From contig URXA01000001.1 of assembly GCA_900551745.1 (NCBI GenBank), positions 62,001 to 126,000 on the forward strand: a DNA stretch of 64,000 nucleotides, in the 5' to 3' direction. This document shows, in pieces, positions 23,056-32,840 of the stretch. The first letter of the stretch is position 1. Each line of letters opens with the position of its first letter. Both the position numbers and the translations under genes were made by a program. Source of the stretch: an uncultured Phascolarctobacterium sp. Lineage in GTDB: Bacteria > Bacillota > Negativicutes > Acidaminococcales > Acidaminococcaceae. The notes under the pieces were generated by a model. It ran no database searches and was not told the origin of the DNA. It saw only the letters and a program-made list of their open reading frames with translations.

Positions 23056-24129
23056 GTGAATGTGCAAGCCATCGTAAAAAAAATGTTTCACACGAAGCCG
23101 TCAAAAATAGTTGGCGTCGATATTGGCACCGGCAGTATAAAAATGGTGCAGATAGAAACCGGCAGTAAGCCTGCAGTGAGTTGTTTTGCTGTAGCAGAGC
23201 TGCCATTGGAACTTATCAATAATGGATTTGTCCGCAACAGTGATGCAATGATAAGCTTTATTAAAGGTTTGGTGGCAAAATATGATTTTAATGCCAGGCA
23301 TGCGGTTTTTACTGTAGGCGGTCGTAATGCTTTCGTACGTGAGATCGATATGCCGGAAATGCCGGACGAAGAAATGAAGCAGTCTGTAGCCTGGGATTCC
23401 AGCCAGTATGTTCCTTATGAAGCCGATACTTATTATGTGGACTCGGCTAAATTTGGTTCTTACACCAGTGAAGGTCTGCAGCCTGTGCTTTTGGTTGCTT
23501 CACCTAAAGATGTTATTGATTCACTGCTGGAAATCAGTGATGCGATGGCCTGGCATACTATTGGGATTGATATCGAAGTCTTGTCTGCTTATAGAACTTT
23601 GCCCAGGCAGTTAGAAAACTTTGTTTTGCTTGATATAGGGCGTTCATATTCGATGCTGACTATTTTTCAGAACGGCGCTCCCGTTGCGCAGCGCAGTATT
23701 CCGCAGGGCGGGCAGATGTTTAATGCCGCTATTGCTAATGGCGCTGGTGTCGATCTGACGGCTGCTGAAAAGATCAAACTGGAAGATGAGCTGCTTTTGA
23801 GCAGTCTGGAAACAGATAAAACCAAATATGCAGAATTTTTCAACGAGGTTGAAAATCTGGGACGTGAAGTACGCAGAACCTGCGAATATTATTTGATCAA
23901 TAAAAAGGATGCAAGATTTACGCATCTGGTTTTGTCAGGCGGCGGTGCAAATATGGCTGGATTGTCCGAATTTTTGAGCGAAGGTATGGAGATGAAGGTT
24001 GTCGTTAATGACCTGCGTCAGGCTGTGATTTTTGCTGATAAACTTGATCAAAGAGAACTGAAAAAATATCTGGGCGCGCTGACTGTTGCAATAGGCGCTG
24101 CTTTGTACGGAGGGGAAGCAGATGATTAG
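23056..24129 (+). CDS. pilM: Type IV pilus assembly protein PilM
   Basis: Actin-like cytoplasmic protein that binds the N-terminus of PilN and links the alignment complex to the motor. 357 residues. GTG start with AAGGAGG upstream. VGVDIGTGSIKMVQ (about 16-29) is the phosphate-1 nucleotide motif, VLLDIGRSYSMLTI the phosphate-2-like motif, and VLSGGGANMAGL the adenosine motif. Overlaps pilN by 8 bases. First gene of pilMNO; the PilP-like and secretin genes that often follow are located at the other end of the cluster. Confidence 0.95.
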   Translation: MNVQAIVKKMFHTKPSKIVGVDIGTGSIKMVQIETGSKPAVSCFAVAELPLELINNGFVRNSDAMISFIKGLVAKYDFNARHAVFTVGGRNAFVREIDMPEMPDEEMKQSVAWDSSQYVPYEADTYYVDSAKFGSYTSEGLQPVLLVASPKDVIDSLLEISDAMAWHTIGIDIEVLSAYRTLPRQLENFVLLDIGRSYSMLTIFQNGAPVAQRSIPQGGQMFNAAIANGAGVDLTAAEKIKLEDELLLSSLETDKTKYAEFFNEVENLGREVRRTCEYYLINKKDARFTHLVLSGGGANMAGLSEFLSEGMEMKVVVNDLRQAVIFADKLDQRELKKYLGALTVAIGAALYGGEADD

Positions 24130-24679
24130 AATCAATCTTTTACCTGAGTACAGGCGCAAAAGCGAGTTCCCTGTCTGGAAACTTTATCGCATTATAGCTT
24201 ATGTATTTTTAGGACTGAGCATTTTACTGTGGGGTTACCATTTGGCAATGTTCAAGTATACTGAAACTAAGCTCAGCGATGTGAATGAAGGGATCGCCTC
24301 GATGAAAGTCTGGCAGGAGCGTTTTGATAAAGCTCAGCAGCAGAATGCGGAAGTAAACAAACGCAATACTATCGTACGCAATCTTTCTAAAGACCGCATC
24401 GTCTGGAGCCGTTCGCTTGCGGAACTGGGCAATGTTACACCTTACGGTTGCTGGCTGACAAGTGTTAAACAGGGCAATAAGCCTGATCAGATGAGTATTG
24501 CCGGCAAAGCTATGAAAATGGACGATGTTGTTAAATTCATCAGTCTTTTACAGGCACGGCCTGATATTGCCAATGTGCAGTTGGTTTCTGCCGATGAAAG
24601 CAGCAGCAATAATAACAGCAGTACTGTTGGCGTTATTGATTTTACTTTGGAAGTTCAGAGAAGTGGGGTGAAGAAGTGA
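24122..24679 (+). CDS. pilN: Type IV pilus assembly protein PilN
   Basis: Inner-membrane alignment protein. 185 residues beginning MIRINLLPEYRR, the short cytoplasmic PilM-binding motif, then one membrane helix (about 22-42), a coiled coil (about 50-85) and a ferredoxin-like periplasmic domain with TPYGCWLTSVKQGNKPDQMSI. A Ser/Asn-rich loop is near 159-166. Overlaps pilM and pilO. Confidence 0.94.
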   Translation: MIRINLLPEYRRKSEFPVWKLYRIIAYVFLGLSILLWGYHLAMFKYTETKLSDVNEGIASMKVWQERFDKAQQQNAEVNKRNTIVRNLSKDRIVWSRSLAELGNVTPYGCWLTSVKQGNKPDQMSIAGKAMKMDDVVKFISLLQARPDIANVQLVSADESSSNNNSSTVGVIDFTLEVQRSGVKK

Positions 24680-25350
24680 AATTAGAAATGCCTGACAGCA
24701 ATATGTCAGAAAACAGTAAATATTCGTTGTTATTGTTAGGCTCGCTACTGCTGCTTGTTTTTGTAGTTCTGTATATCCTGCAGCCGCTGCGTGATGATAT
24801 TCAAAAAAATGAGCAGGAGCTGACACAGGCCCAGCAGCGTTTAGCCAGTTATCAGACATTTGCTGAACAGAATAAAGATTATAATGCTTTTGCGGCAAAA
24901 CAGGAAGCTTACCTTGCAGAAGCTAAAAAGCTGCTGCCTGATATGGTAACTGTACCAGAATTAGTACAGGAATATTCTAATCTTTCGAAGGAGTGCGGAA
25001 TCCAGTTTAAAAGTGTAAAACCTCCCAGCGGTAATTTGAAGCAGGTAAATGGGGCTTATGAAGTACCTCTTAATATTTCTATCAGCGGTAACTATTATAA
25101 AATGGTCGAGTTTTTGCAGAAGGTGGAAAACGGTACGCGGTTTGCGAAATTGAACAAAGCCAGCGTGAATACCGTTAAAGAAAATGATGCTTCGGGCAAT
25201 CTGGATATGACAGCTGAATTTACCGTTTATTCGCTGAAGGACGCCTTAGGGAAAATGAATACTGGCGCTGCCAGCGAGAAAACCGGTTTGGAGCGTGTGA
25301 AAGAACGTGATGCCGCTAATATGGCGGTAATCGACGAAGCAAAAAAATAG
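24676..25350 (+). CDS. pilO: Type IV pilus assembly protein PilO
   Basis: Partner of PilN in the periplasmic alignment ring. 224 residues, GTG start overlapping the pilN stop. Short cytoplasmic end, one membrane helix (about 15-35), coiled coil (about 38-60), then the PilO fold with LLPDMVTVPELVQEYSNLSKECGI and LNISISGNYYKMVEFLQKVENG. A charged tail of about 30 residues follows the fold. Last gene before a terminator; no pilP is next to it. Confidence 0.93.
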   Translation: MKLEMPDSNMSENSKYSLLLLGSLLLLVFVVLYILQPLRDDIQKNEQELTQAQQRLASYQTFAEQNKDYNAFAAKQEAYLAEAKKLLPDMVTVPELVQEYSNLSKECGIQFKSVKPPSGNLKQVNGAYEVPLNISISGNYYKMVEFLQKVENGTRFAKLNKASVNTVKENDASGNLDMTAEFTVYSLKDALGKMNTGAASEKTGLERVKERDAANMAVIDEAKK

Positions 25351-25367
25351 AGTAAACAATACAGTTA

Positions 25368-25402
25368 GGCCCTTGTTGTTTTTCAGCAGCAGGGGTCTTT
25401 TT
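25368..25402 (+). terminator. Terminator after pilO
   Basis: Eleven-pair stem with several G-T pairs (25368-25378 and 25387-25397), then TTTTT. Confidence 0.75.
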
Positions 25403-25462
25403 ATACGGTGCGGCATAACCATTGAAAAGACTGTGAAAACACTGCTTCGGCCTGTAATTTTC

Positions 25463-25492
25463 TTGCTATTCTATATGGAAAAGTTGTATAAT
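25463..25492 (+). promoter_or_regulatory. Promoter of the RND efflux operon
   Basis: TTGCTA at 25463-25468, 18-base spacer, TATAAT at 25487-25492, 59 bases before the ATG. No adjacent regulator gene is present. Confidence 0.6.
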
Positions 25493-25551
25493 TAAAATAT
25501 CTGTTATTGTAACTAAAAATACCTTTATTCCGATAAATTGAGGAGAAAAAA

Positions 25552-26676
25552 ATGATCTGGCAGAATAAAAAAGTTCGTATTGCAATTATCGCATCCCTGG
25601 TTCTTTTAGCAATTATCGCTTATCGTATTTATGGTAATATCCAGGCTAACAACGAGCGTGCAAGCCGTGTTTCACAAGGGCAGAATATTGCGGTGGCCAC
25701 ATCTTTTCCGCAGCGTCAGACTATTATTCCAGTTATGCGCTTTGCGGGCAGCCTTGATCCAGTTTGGCAGGCCGACGTGGCAGCTAAAATCGACGGCAGG
25801 GTAGAGAAGGTTTATGTTAATGAGGGCGACCGGGTTACAGCCGGTACTGTGCTGGCTCATTTAGAGCAGACGGAGCAGACGGCTAATTTGTTATCGGCGA
25901 AAGGTTCTTTGATGGATGCCCAAACTACTTTGGAAAGAGCTGAACGTGAACTGCAGCGTTATCAGGCATTATATGAAAAGGGCGCTGTTTCGGAGCAGAC
26001 GGTAGACAATTACCGCTTTGCCAGAAATAATGCGCAGGGCAAGCTTTCGGAAGCGCAGGGCGTGTGGGACAATATGCAGGACAAGCTGAGCGGAGCCAGT
26101 GTAACTGCGCCTCAGGACGGTATTATTTCTAAACGTTATTATCAGGAAGGCTATTATGCTAAAGTTGGCACAGCGCTGTTTAATATTGCCGATATTTCTG
26201 AATTGACTGCTAAAATAAATATCCCGGAAGGTCAGATCAGCAATATTGCTGTTGGCGGATTGGCTGATATTACTGTGCCCGCATATCCTGAGGATAAATT
26301 CAGCGGTATGATCACACGTATCTCGCCGGTAGCAGATATGCCGGCAAGGACATTTGCTGCCGAGGTGACAGTGGATAACAGTGCCGGTAAGTTGCGCGGC
26401 GGTGTGTATGCCAATGTTGTCATTACAGCTGAGCCGAAAGAGAATGCATTAGTTATTCCTATGAGCGCCATTGTAATGCGTGAAGATCAGCGTACGGTTT
26501 TTGTTGATGATGATGATGGTGTCGTCAGCCGCAGAGTTTTAACAATAGGTTTTGTCAGTGATAATATGGTAGAAGTTTTAGATGGTTTGAGTGATGGTGA
26601 CCGGATCGTTACCGGCGGTCAGAATAAATTGCGTGAAGGCAGTAAGATCAAATTAGAAGGACAGGGTGCTAAATAA
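25552..26676 (+). CDS. RND efflux periplasmic adaptor (MFP/HlyD_D23 family)
   Basis: 374 residues. N-terminal membrane anchor (about 7-24), then a lipoyl half-motif (VDVAAKIDGRVEKVYVNEGDRVTAGTVLA, about 76-105 in pattern), a helical hairpin (about 108-175), the second lipoyl half and beta-barrel domain (SGASVTAPQDGIISKRYYQEG...), and a membrane-proximal domain near the end. It bridges the inner-membrane RND pump to an outer-membrane channel. No TolC-like channel gene lies in this operon, so one encoded elsewhere is presumably used. One base separates its stop from the pump start. Confidence 0.94.
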   Translation: MIWQNKKVRIAIIASLVLLAIIAYRIYGNIQANNERASRVSQGQNIAVATSFPQRQTIIPVMRFAGSLDPVWQADVAAKIDGRVEKVYVNEGDRVTAGTVLAHLEQTEQTANLLSAKGSLMDAQTTLERAERELQRYQALYEKGAVSEQTVDNYRFARNNAQGKLSEAQGVWDNMQDKLSGASVTAPQDGIISKRYYQEGYYAKVGTALFNIADISELTAKINIPEGQISNIAVGGLADITVPAYPEDKFSGMITRISPVADMPARTFAAEVTVDNSAGKLRGGVYANVVITAEPKENALVIPMSAIVMREDQRTVFVDDDDGVVSRRVLTIGFVSDNMVEVLDGLSDGDRIVTGGQNKLREGSKIKLEGQGAK

Positions 26677-26677
26677 A

Positions 26678-29600
26678 ATGATAGGCACATTTATACGCAG
26701 ACCTGTTTTTACGACGATGTTCGTACTGCTTTTAGTAGTATTCGGCATTAAGTCGTATCCTAATTTGGGTGTCGATTTGTATCCTGACGTCGAACTGCCT
26801 CTGGTAAGTGTTACTGTTACCTATACAGGCGCTTCGCCTGAGGAAATGGAAACTCTGATCACCAGACCTATTGAAGATCGCGTAAGTCAGGTGGCAGGTA
26901 TAAAAACCTTGTCGTCAACTGTACGCGAAGGGTATTCGCAGACGACGCTGGAATTTGAGCTGGGTGTTGACCCTCGCGACATGGCCAGCGAGGTGCGTGA
27001 AAAGGTTGCATCGGTACGCCGGCGTTTGCCTGACGACATCGATGAACCTGTTGTACAGCGTTTTGATATTTCGTCACAGTCGATAGCGGCATTTACTTTT
27101 GCTTCTGATTCGCGCAGTCGTGAAGAAACCCGTAAGATAGTTGAAGATGTTGTTAAAGAAGAACTGCAGCGTGTCGAAGGCGTGTCCGAAGTATCTGTTG
27201 TCGGCGCCAGCCTGCGTGCGATCAAACTGATTGCCGATCCTGAGAAGCTGAACAGTTATAATATTTCCTTTCAGACGATCTTAGATAAGGTCAACAGTGA
27301 AAATATCAATACTCCCGGCGGTAAGGCCCGTTATAACGATATGGAAATAACAGTTCGTACGTTAGGCAAATATAAAAATATCGACGATATTAAAAACATT
27401 GTTATTGCCAATCAGGACGGTCGCCCGATTCAGCTTTCAGATGTTGTAAAGGTTGTTGACAGCTGGGAAGACGAGGATACCTATTCCCGTTCCAATAAAG
27501 TACCCAGCGTTATGGTCTTGGTAAGGAAGCAGTCTAAAACCAATACTGTCGATGTTGTTGACGGTGTCAACGCTTCTATGGAACAAATGATGGAAAATGA
27601 TTTACCGAAGGATATCAAGGTCGACGTCGTACGCGATCAGTCGGCTTATATCCGCGAGAATGTTGCCGATGTCTGGAATGCGATTCTTTTCGGCGGCTTT
27701 TTGGCGCTTTTGATAACTTATATGTTCCTGCGCGATTTTCGGGCTACGATCATCGGCGGCCTTTCCATACCGACCTCCGTTATTGCTACGTTCTTTTTGA
27801 TGAAGTCGATGGACTTTACGCTGAATAATATGTCGCTGATGGCTTTGAGCCTGGCAGTCGGCATCCTTATCGACGATGCTATCGTTTTGATTGAAAATAT
27901 TTTCCGGCATATGGAAATGGGTAAGTCCCCGATTCAGGCGGCCCAGGATGCTACGGAAGAGTTATCTCTGGCGATTCTTGCCACTTCGCTTTCTTTGATG
28001 GCGGTTTTTGTACCGATCGGTTCCATGGGTGAGGTAGTTGGTCAGTATTTTAAACAGTTCGGCTTAACGGTCGCTTTTGCACTGGCGTTTTCGACGATGG
28101 CAGCTTACACGCTCACACCAATGATTTCGGCTTATTGGCTGAAGGATTATCGTGAAGAACATGCCAAACCCCATAAGCATCCGCGTCCAAAAGTTGTGCA
28201 GATTTGTCTGGATAAATTTGAGGCCGGGTTTCAGGTAATTTGCCGGATGTATGATGAATTAATGGTATTTGCGTTCCAGCATCCATGGAAAATAGTTTTG
28301 ATTTCTGTTGCTTCACTTATTTTTAATCTTTTTCTGTTACCTTTTATTGGTACGGAATATCAGCCGACATACGATTCCGGTGAATTTTCCGTCAGTGTTA
28401 AAGCTCCTGCCGGTACAAGTATCGAGCGGATGAAGGAGCTGACGCTGCCGTTGGAAGAAGAAATCCTGCAAATGCCGGAGGTAAGGATCGCAGCGATGCG
28501 CTTAGGCGGTTCGCGCGTGCCTATCAACGAAGGCAATATTGATGTCAAGCTTATTTCTTCATCTGACAGAGATCGCAGTATGATCGATATTATGGATGAG
28601 CTGCGCCGTAAATTTGGTAATGTCGAAGAACTGAAAGTAGCAGTCGTCAGTGACCAGGGCGGCGGACGCGGTGACAGCAGACCGGTGCAGGTAGGTCTGC
28701 GCGGCAGTGATCTTGAGCTGCTGACAACTTATGCGCAGGATCTGGCGGAAAGGATCAGACAGGTTCCCGGTTCTACTGATGTTGATATTTCTTCATCGGA
28801 AGAAGAACCGGAGATCATCGTTAAGGTCGATCCGCTGCGTGCGAGCGCAATGGGGCTTGATTCAACTTCCGTCGGTAAAGTTGTGGAAATGGCCTTTTTA
28901 GGCAAAAGCACAAGCAATAGTTTTACTATCGGTGATAACGACTATGATATAATTGTACAGTTGGATGCTGCACATCGCCGTGATATCAATGACGTTGCCA
29001 ATCTGCGCGTTTCCAATACGGAAGGGAAGTTTGTCCGGCTGGGTGACGTAGCTGACGTGTATTTCTCATCCGGTCCTACACGTATTGACCGTGAGGACAG
29101 ACAGCGCCAGATCGTTGTTTATGCTAATACAGTCGGTATTACTCCGGGCGATTTGATCCAGAAGATCCAGACGGAGATGATTCCGGATATGAATATGCAG
29201 GTCGGTTACCGTTATAAAATGATCGGCCAGGCTGATACAATGGCAAAAGCCTTTAGTGAGATAGTGAAAGCTGTCATTTTGGCTATTATTATGATCTATA
29301 TGGTTCTGGCAGCGGAGTTTGAAAGCTTTATGCAGCCTTTGGTAATTATGATGTCACTGCCGTTTGCGATTATCGGTGCTGTTTTAGGTTTGATGGTAGC
29401 AGGGCAGACTGCAAATATGATGTCGCTGATCGGTTTTACGATGCTGCTGGGTCTGGTTACAAAAAATGCGATCCTGCTGGTCGACTATGCCAATCAGGCG
29501 CGTGCTAAGGGTATGCCTTTGCGCGAGGCCTTGCGTGAAGCCTGCGCTTTGCGTATTCGTCCGATATTTATGACAACGCTTTCGACTATTTTAGGTATGC

Positions 29601-29764
29601 TGCCAATTGCCTTGGGTCTTGGAGCTGGTGCTGAGCTGCGCCAGTCTATGGGCGTGGTTTTAGTTGGCGGTCTGACGACGTCGACTTTGCTGACTCTGGT
29701 TGTAGTGCCGCTGTTATATTTGCTGAGCGAGGAATGGAAAGAGAAACATTTGCATAAATCATAG
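26678..29764 (+). CDS. RND efflux permease (AcrB/MexB-like, HAE-1 type)
   Basis: 1028 residues from the ATG at 26678, which lies one base after the adaptor stop; a GTG at 26666 is an alternative. Opens with FIRRPVFTTMFVLLLVVFG, the standard first helix. Twelve membrane helices with two periplasmic loops. Proton-relay residues are present: LIDDAIVLIENIFRHME (the two Asp of TM4) and LGLVTKNAILLVDYANQ (the TM10 Lys). Drug, bile acid or lipid substrates cannot be told from sequence. Two-gene operon with the adaptor; larB follows 18 bases after the stop with its own ribosome site and no terminator between, so read-through is possible. Confidence 0.95.
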   Translation: MIGTFIRRPVFTTMFVLLLVVFGIKSYPNLGVDLYPDVELPLVSVTVTYTGASPEEMETLITRPIEDRVSQVAGIKTLSSTVREGYSQTTLEFELGVDPRDMASEVREKVASVRRRLPDDIDEPVVQRFDISSQSIAAFTFASDSRSREETRKIVEDVVKEELQRVEGVSEVSVVGASLRAIKLIADPEKLNSYNISFQTILDKVNSENINTPGGKARYNDMEITVRTLGKYKNIDDIKNIVIANQDGRPIQLSDVVKVVDSWEDEDTYSRSNKVPSVMVLVRKQSKTNTVDVVDGVNASMEQMMENDLPKDIKVDVVRDQSAYIRENVADVWNAILFGGFLALLITYMFLRDFRATIIGGLSIPTSVIATFFLMKSMDFTLNNMSLMALSLAVGILIDDAIVLIENIFRHMEMGKSPIQAAQDATEELSLAILATSLSLMAVFVPIGSMGEVVGQYFKQFGLTVAFALAFSTMAAYTLTPMISAYWLKDYREEHAKPHKHPRPKVVQICLDKFEAGFQVICRMYDELMVFAFQHPWKIVLISVASLIFNLFLLPFIGTEYQPTYDSGEFSVSVKAPAGTSIERMKELTLPLEEEILQMPEVRIAAMRLGGSRVPINEGNIDVKLISSSDRDRSMIDIMDELRRKFGNVEELKVAVVSDQGGGRGDSRPVQVGLRGSDLELLTTYAQDLAERIRQVPGSTDVDISSSEEEPEIIVKVDPLRASAMGLDSTSVGKVVEMAFLGKSTSNSFTIGDNDYDIIVQLDAAHRRDINDVANLRVSNTEGKFVRLGDVADVYFSSGPTRIDREDRQRQIVVYANTVGITPGDLIQKIQTEMIPDMNMQVGYRYKMIGQADTMAKAFSEIVKAVILAIIMIYMVLAAEFESFMQPLVIMMSLPFAIIGAVLGLMVAGQTANMMSLIGFTMLLGLVTKNAILLVDYANQARAKGMPLREALREACALRIRPIFMTTLSTILGMLPIALGLGAGAELRQSMGVVLVGGLTTSTLLTLVVVPLLYLLSEEWKEKHLHKS

Positions 29765-29782
29765 TTAAGGAAGTATTATAAT

Positions 29783-30538
29783 ATGACTTACGAAGAAAAT
29801 TTGCTGGCGCTTTTGGAAAGTTATAAAGCAGGCACTATCGACGCTAAAACAGCTTTGGAAAAGCTGCATGCTGCGGATTATACTGACCTTGGTTTTGCGA
29901 AACTGGATCATAACCGCAGTCTGCGTCAGGGGTTTCCCGAGGTTGTTTACTGCGAGGGTAAAACAGTAGAGCAGGTTGCTGCGATCATGGAAAAGCTGGC
30001 ACAGGTACACAATAATATTTTGGGAACACGTGCTGATGCCGATAAATTTGCAGCGGTGCAGAAGGTGCTGCCCGATGCGGGTTATCATAAAAATTCGCGC
30101 TTGATTTTTGTAGAGCGTAAACCTCTTCCAAAAGATGATAAGCGTTATATCGCCGTTGTGACGGCTGGTACAAGCGATCTGCCTATTTCAGAGGAGGCGG
30201 CATTGACTGCTGAGATCATGGGCAATCAGGTAGAGAGGGTTTACGACGTAGGTGTGGCTGGTATTCATCGACTGTTTGATAAACTTGATTTGATTAGAAA
30301 TGCTAATGTAGTTATTGTTGTTGCCGGAATGGAAGGCGCTTTGGCAAGCGTTGTCGGCGGCTTGGTCGAACGGCCTGTAATCGCGGTTCCTACCAGTGTC
30401 GGTTATGGCGCTAACTTTCAGGGGCTATCGGCACTTTTAGGCATGCTCAACAGTTGTTCGGCCGGTGTGGCTGTTGTTAATATCGATAACGGTTTTGGAG
30501 CGGGTCGTATGGCAAGTATTATCAATCATATGAGGTGA
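29783..30538 (+). CDS. larB: LarB, pyridinium-3,5-biscarboxylate mononucleotide synthase
   Basis: First enzyme of nickel-pincer nucleotide synthesis: carboxylates and hydrolyses nicotinate adenine dinucleotide. 251 residues. The C-terminal half resembles PurE (VTAGTSDLPISEEAALTAE, then VVAGMEGALASVVGGLVERPVIAVPTSVGYGAN and GFGAG). N-terminal helical region. AAGGAAG ribosome site. Followed 4 bases later by larC. The third enzyme, LarE, and any lactate racemase LarA are not in the window. Confidence 0.95.
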   Translation: MTYEENLLALLESYKAGTIDAKTALEKLHAADYTDLGFAKLDHNRSLRQGFPEVVYCEGKTVEQVAAIMEKLAQVHNNILGTRADADKFAAVQKVLPDAGYHKNSRLIFVERKPLPKDDKRYIAVVTAGTSDLPISEEAALTAEIMGNQVERVYDVGVAGIHRLFDKLDLIRNANVVIVVAGMEGALASVVGGLVERPVIAVPTSVGYGANFQGLSALLGMLNSCSAGVAVVNIDNGFGAGRMASIINHMR

Positions 30539-30542
30539 TGTA

Positions 30543-31874
30543 ATGAAAGCAATCTATATAGAAGCATTTGCGGGTATCAGCGGCAATATGCTGCTGGGAG
30601 CTTTGATCGATGCAGGTGTACCGTTTGATTATCTGGCGTCTGAGATGAAAAAGCTGCACTTGGGAGAGTATGAACTGATCAACAAACGTGTTAATAAATG
30701 CGGGATTGATGCGAACTATTTTAATGTTTTGCTGCCAGATGAACATCAACATGATGTAACAATTGGGCATCAGCATGAACATACTCACGCTGGTCATCAT
30801 CATCACGAACATGGCGATACGGAGCATAACCATGAACATCATTCCGATTGCGTTCAGCATTGCCATCAGGTGAAAGTATCTGAAGATCCTGTGCATCATC
30901 ACCATGAACATCGCAATCTGCATGATATAGCCCATATTATTGCACATTCTGATTTGCACGATAAAATCAAAATGCAGTCTTTACAGGTGTTTACAGCTTT
31001 AGCAGAAGCTGAAGCTAAGGTTCACGGTAAAACTGTTGATGAAGTGCATTTTCACGAAGTCGGAGCAATCGACACGATTATTGATATTGCTGGCTGCGTT
31101 TTGGCTTTGGAATATTTGGGGGTCGAAAAGATTTTTGTTTCCAATATCCATACAGGCAGCGGCTTTGTAAATTGTGCACACGGACTGATGCCAGTGCCGG
31201 CTCCTGCGACGGCAGAGCTGTTACAAGGGCTGCAGCACAGCCACGGAAAGATCGAAAAAGAGCTTACTACACCGACTGGTGCCGCGCTGATGAAGGTTTT
31301 AGCAGTCAGTACGAAGGATATTCCGCAGGGCTTTAGCGGCAGTAAAATTGCTTATGGCGCCGGGACATGGGATCTGGAAATACCCAATGTCCTGCGTATC
31401 AGTATCGGCGAATTGGAAGCTGAAGCCGGTGGTGAATTACTTGTTGCCGAATGTAATATTGACGATATGAATGGCGAATTGTACCCTTATGTGCAGGAAC
31501 GCTTACTGCAGGCGGGTGCTTTGGATTGCTGGCTGACTCCGATCATTATGAAAAAAGGACGGCCTGCTCAAACTTTATCGGTGCTGCTCGATCCTCAGAA
31601 CCTGGATCAGATGACTGATATTTTGCTGACTGAAACAACGTCGCTGGGAGTACGTTATTATGCGGTGCATCGCCATATCAATTACAGGAAGGTTACTATT
31701 GTGTCGTTGCCTGAAGGTGAAGTGAGAATTAAATATGCACAGATGGATGGGAAAATTGTGAATATTGCTCCTGAATTTGAGGATTGTAAAGTTTTGGCTT
31801 TAAAAAGCGGACACAGCCTGAAAACTATTATGCAGGCAGCAGCAGCTGCTGCGGAGGCACAACTTGAACAGTGA
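30543..31874 (+). CDS. larC: LarC, nickel insertase of the pincer cofactor
   Basis: CTP-dependent cyclometallase that inserts nickel into the pincer nucleotide. 443 residues in one uninterrupted frame; in some lactobacilli LarC is made by frameshifting between two frames, which is not needed here. YIEAFAGISGNMLLGALIDAG at the N-terminus, then a His-rich loop (about residues 74-123) with more than twenty histidines in clusters such as HAGHHHHEHGD, likely nickel storage or delivery. A VDEVHFHEVGAIDTI motif and the C-terminal LarC2 part with ECNIDDMNGELYPYV follow. Overlaps rnhC by 11 bases. Confidence 0.96.
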   Translation: MKAIYIEAFAGISGNMLLGALIDAGVPFDYLASEMKKLHLGEYELINKRVNKCGIDANYFNVLLPDEHQHDVTIGHQHEHTHAGHHHHEHGDTEHNHEHHSDCVQHCHQVKVSEDPVHHHHEHRNLHDIAHIIAHSDLHDKIKMQSLQVFTALAEAEAKVHGKTVDEVHFHEVGAIDTIIDIAGCVLALEYLGVEKIFVSNIHTGSGFVNCAHGLMPVPAPATAELLQGLQHSHGKIEKELTTPTGAALMKVLAVSTKDIPQGFSGSKIAYGAGTWDLEIPNVLRISIGELEAEAGGELLVAECNIDDMNGELYPYVQERLLQAGALDCWLTPIIMKKGRPAQTLSVLLDPQNLDQMTDILLTETTSLGVRYYAVHRHINYRKVTIVSLPEGEVRIKYAQMDGKIVNIAPEFEDCKVLALKSGHSLKTIMQAAAAAAEAQLEQ

Positions 31875-32817
31875 TTTTGCTGCTTATATCGACAATTTAA
31901 AAAAGCAGATCAAAAGTTTTGACGCCAATCTTACAATTACTGAAAAAAAGCTGCAGTATGGTATACAGTTGACAGTAACAAACAGTGATAGTAAAGTAGT
32001 ATTATCAGTATATAATGGTAAAAAGGGGATTAAGTTTGTTTGGGGCGGTACGGCTTCAGAATTGAGGTCCCAGCTGGAAGCAGTTTTGACAGGAAAAGAT
32101 ACTGCCGATAAAGGGGATATCGTACAGGCTATTGGAAATGACTATACACTTTTACGAAATTGTGCCGATTTTAAAGGTATTTGGGCAGGCAGTGACGAAT
32201 CAGGTAAAGGAGATTTTTTCGGACCCTTAGTCGTTGCAGCAGTATTAGTAGATATTACGACGGCTGAAAAACTAGTCCGTTTGGGAGTCAGAGATTGCAA
32301 ACTGATCAATGATAAAGAAGTTCTGCGGCTGGCAGAGCTGATTGTCGAAGCTGCTCCGATCAACACGGTTTTAGCTTTGAAGCCGGAAATGTATAATTTT
32401 CGTTATCAGCAAATGCGTGCAGATGGAAAAAATCTCAACCATTTGTTAAGCAATGGTCACATAGCTGTACTGCGAAATGTTCTGCGGCAATGCCCGCAAT
32501 GTAATTATGCGCTGGTTGATCAATTTACAGCGTCTAACGACATCCGCGCCAGCTTACAGCAGGAATTTCCTGATGTTAATATAGTACAGCAGCACAGGGC
32601 CGAGGCAGATATTGCTGTGGCGGCTGCTTCAGTATTGGCGCGGGCTAAATTTTTGGAAATAATGCAGGAGCTGGCCGAGCAGGTTGGGCGAAATGAATTG
32701 CCTAAAGGCGGCAGTGACGCTGCGACAAACTGTGCGCGCGAGCTGCTGAAAGAATTGGGACGCGGTGCCCTGGAACGGCTTGTAAAAGTCCATTTTGCAA
32801 ATTATAAAAAAATCTAG
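31864..32817 (+). CDS. rnhC: Ribonuclease HIII
   Basis: Cleaves RNA in RNA-DNA hybrids. 317 residues. The TTG start at 31864 is supported by GGAGG 6 bases upstream inside larC. N-terminal TBP-like substrate-binding domain (about 1-85), then the RNase H2-type core with GSDESGKGDFFGPLVVAAV (about 109-127) carrying the Asp-Glu pair of type HIII, DCKLINDKEVLRL, and an HRAEADIAVAAASVLARA helix. RNase HIII instead of only HII is typical of Firmicutes. Coupled to larC by overlap with no evident functional link. Confidence 0.95.
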   Translation: MNSDFAAYIDNLKKQIKSFDANLTITEKKLQYGIQLTVTNSDSKVVLSVYNGKKGIKFVWGGTASELRSQLEAVLTGKDTADKGDIVQAIGNDYTLLRNCADFKGIWAGSDESGKGDFFGPLVVAAVLVDITTAEKLVRLGVRDCKLINDKEVLRLAELIVEAAPINTVLALKPEMYNFRYQQMRADGKNLNHLLSNGHIAVLRNVLRQCPQCNYALVDQFTASNDIRASLQQEFPDVNIVQQHRAEADIAVAAASVLARAKFLEIMQELAEQVGRNELPKGGSDAATNCARELLKELGRGALERLVKVHFANYKKI

Positions 32818-32840
32818 AGCCTTTCAGGAGGCTGAAATAT

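Noticed and set aside
30543..31874. Programmed frameshift in larC
   Set aside because: The frame is open over all 443 residues, covering both the LarC1 and LarC2 parts, so no frameshift is needed.
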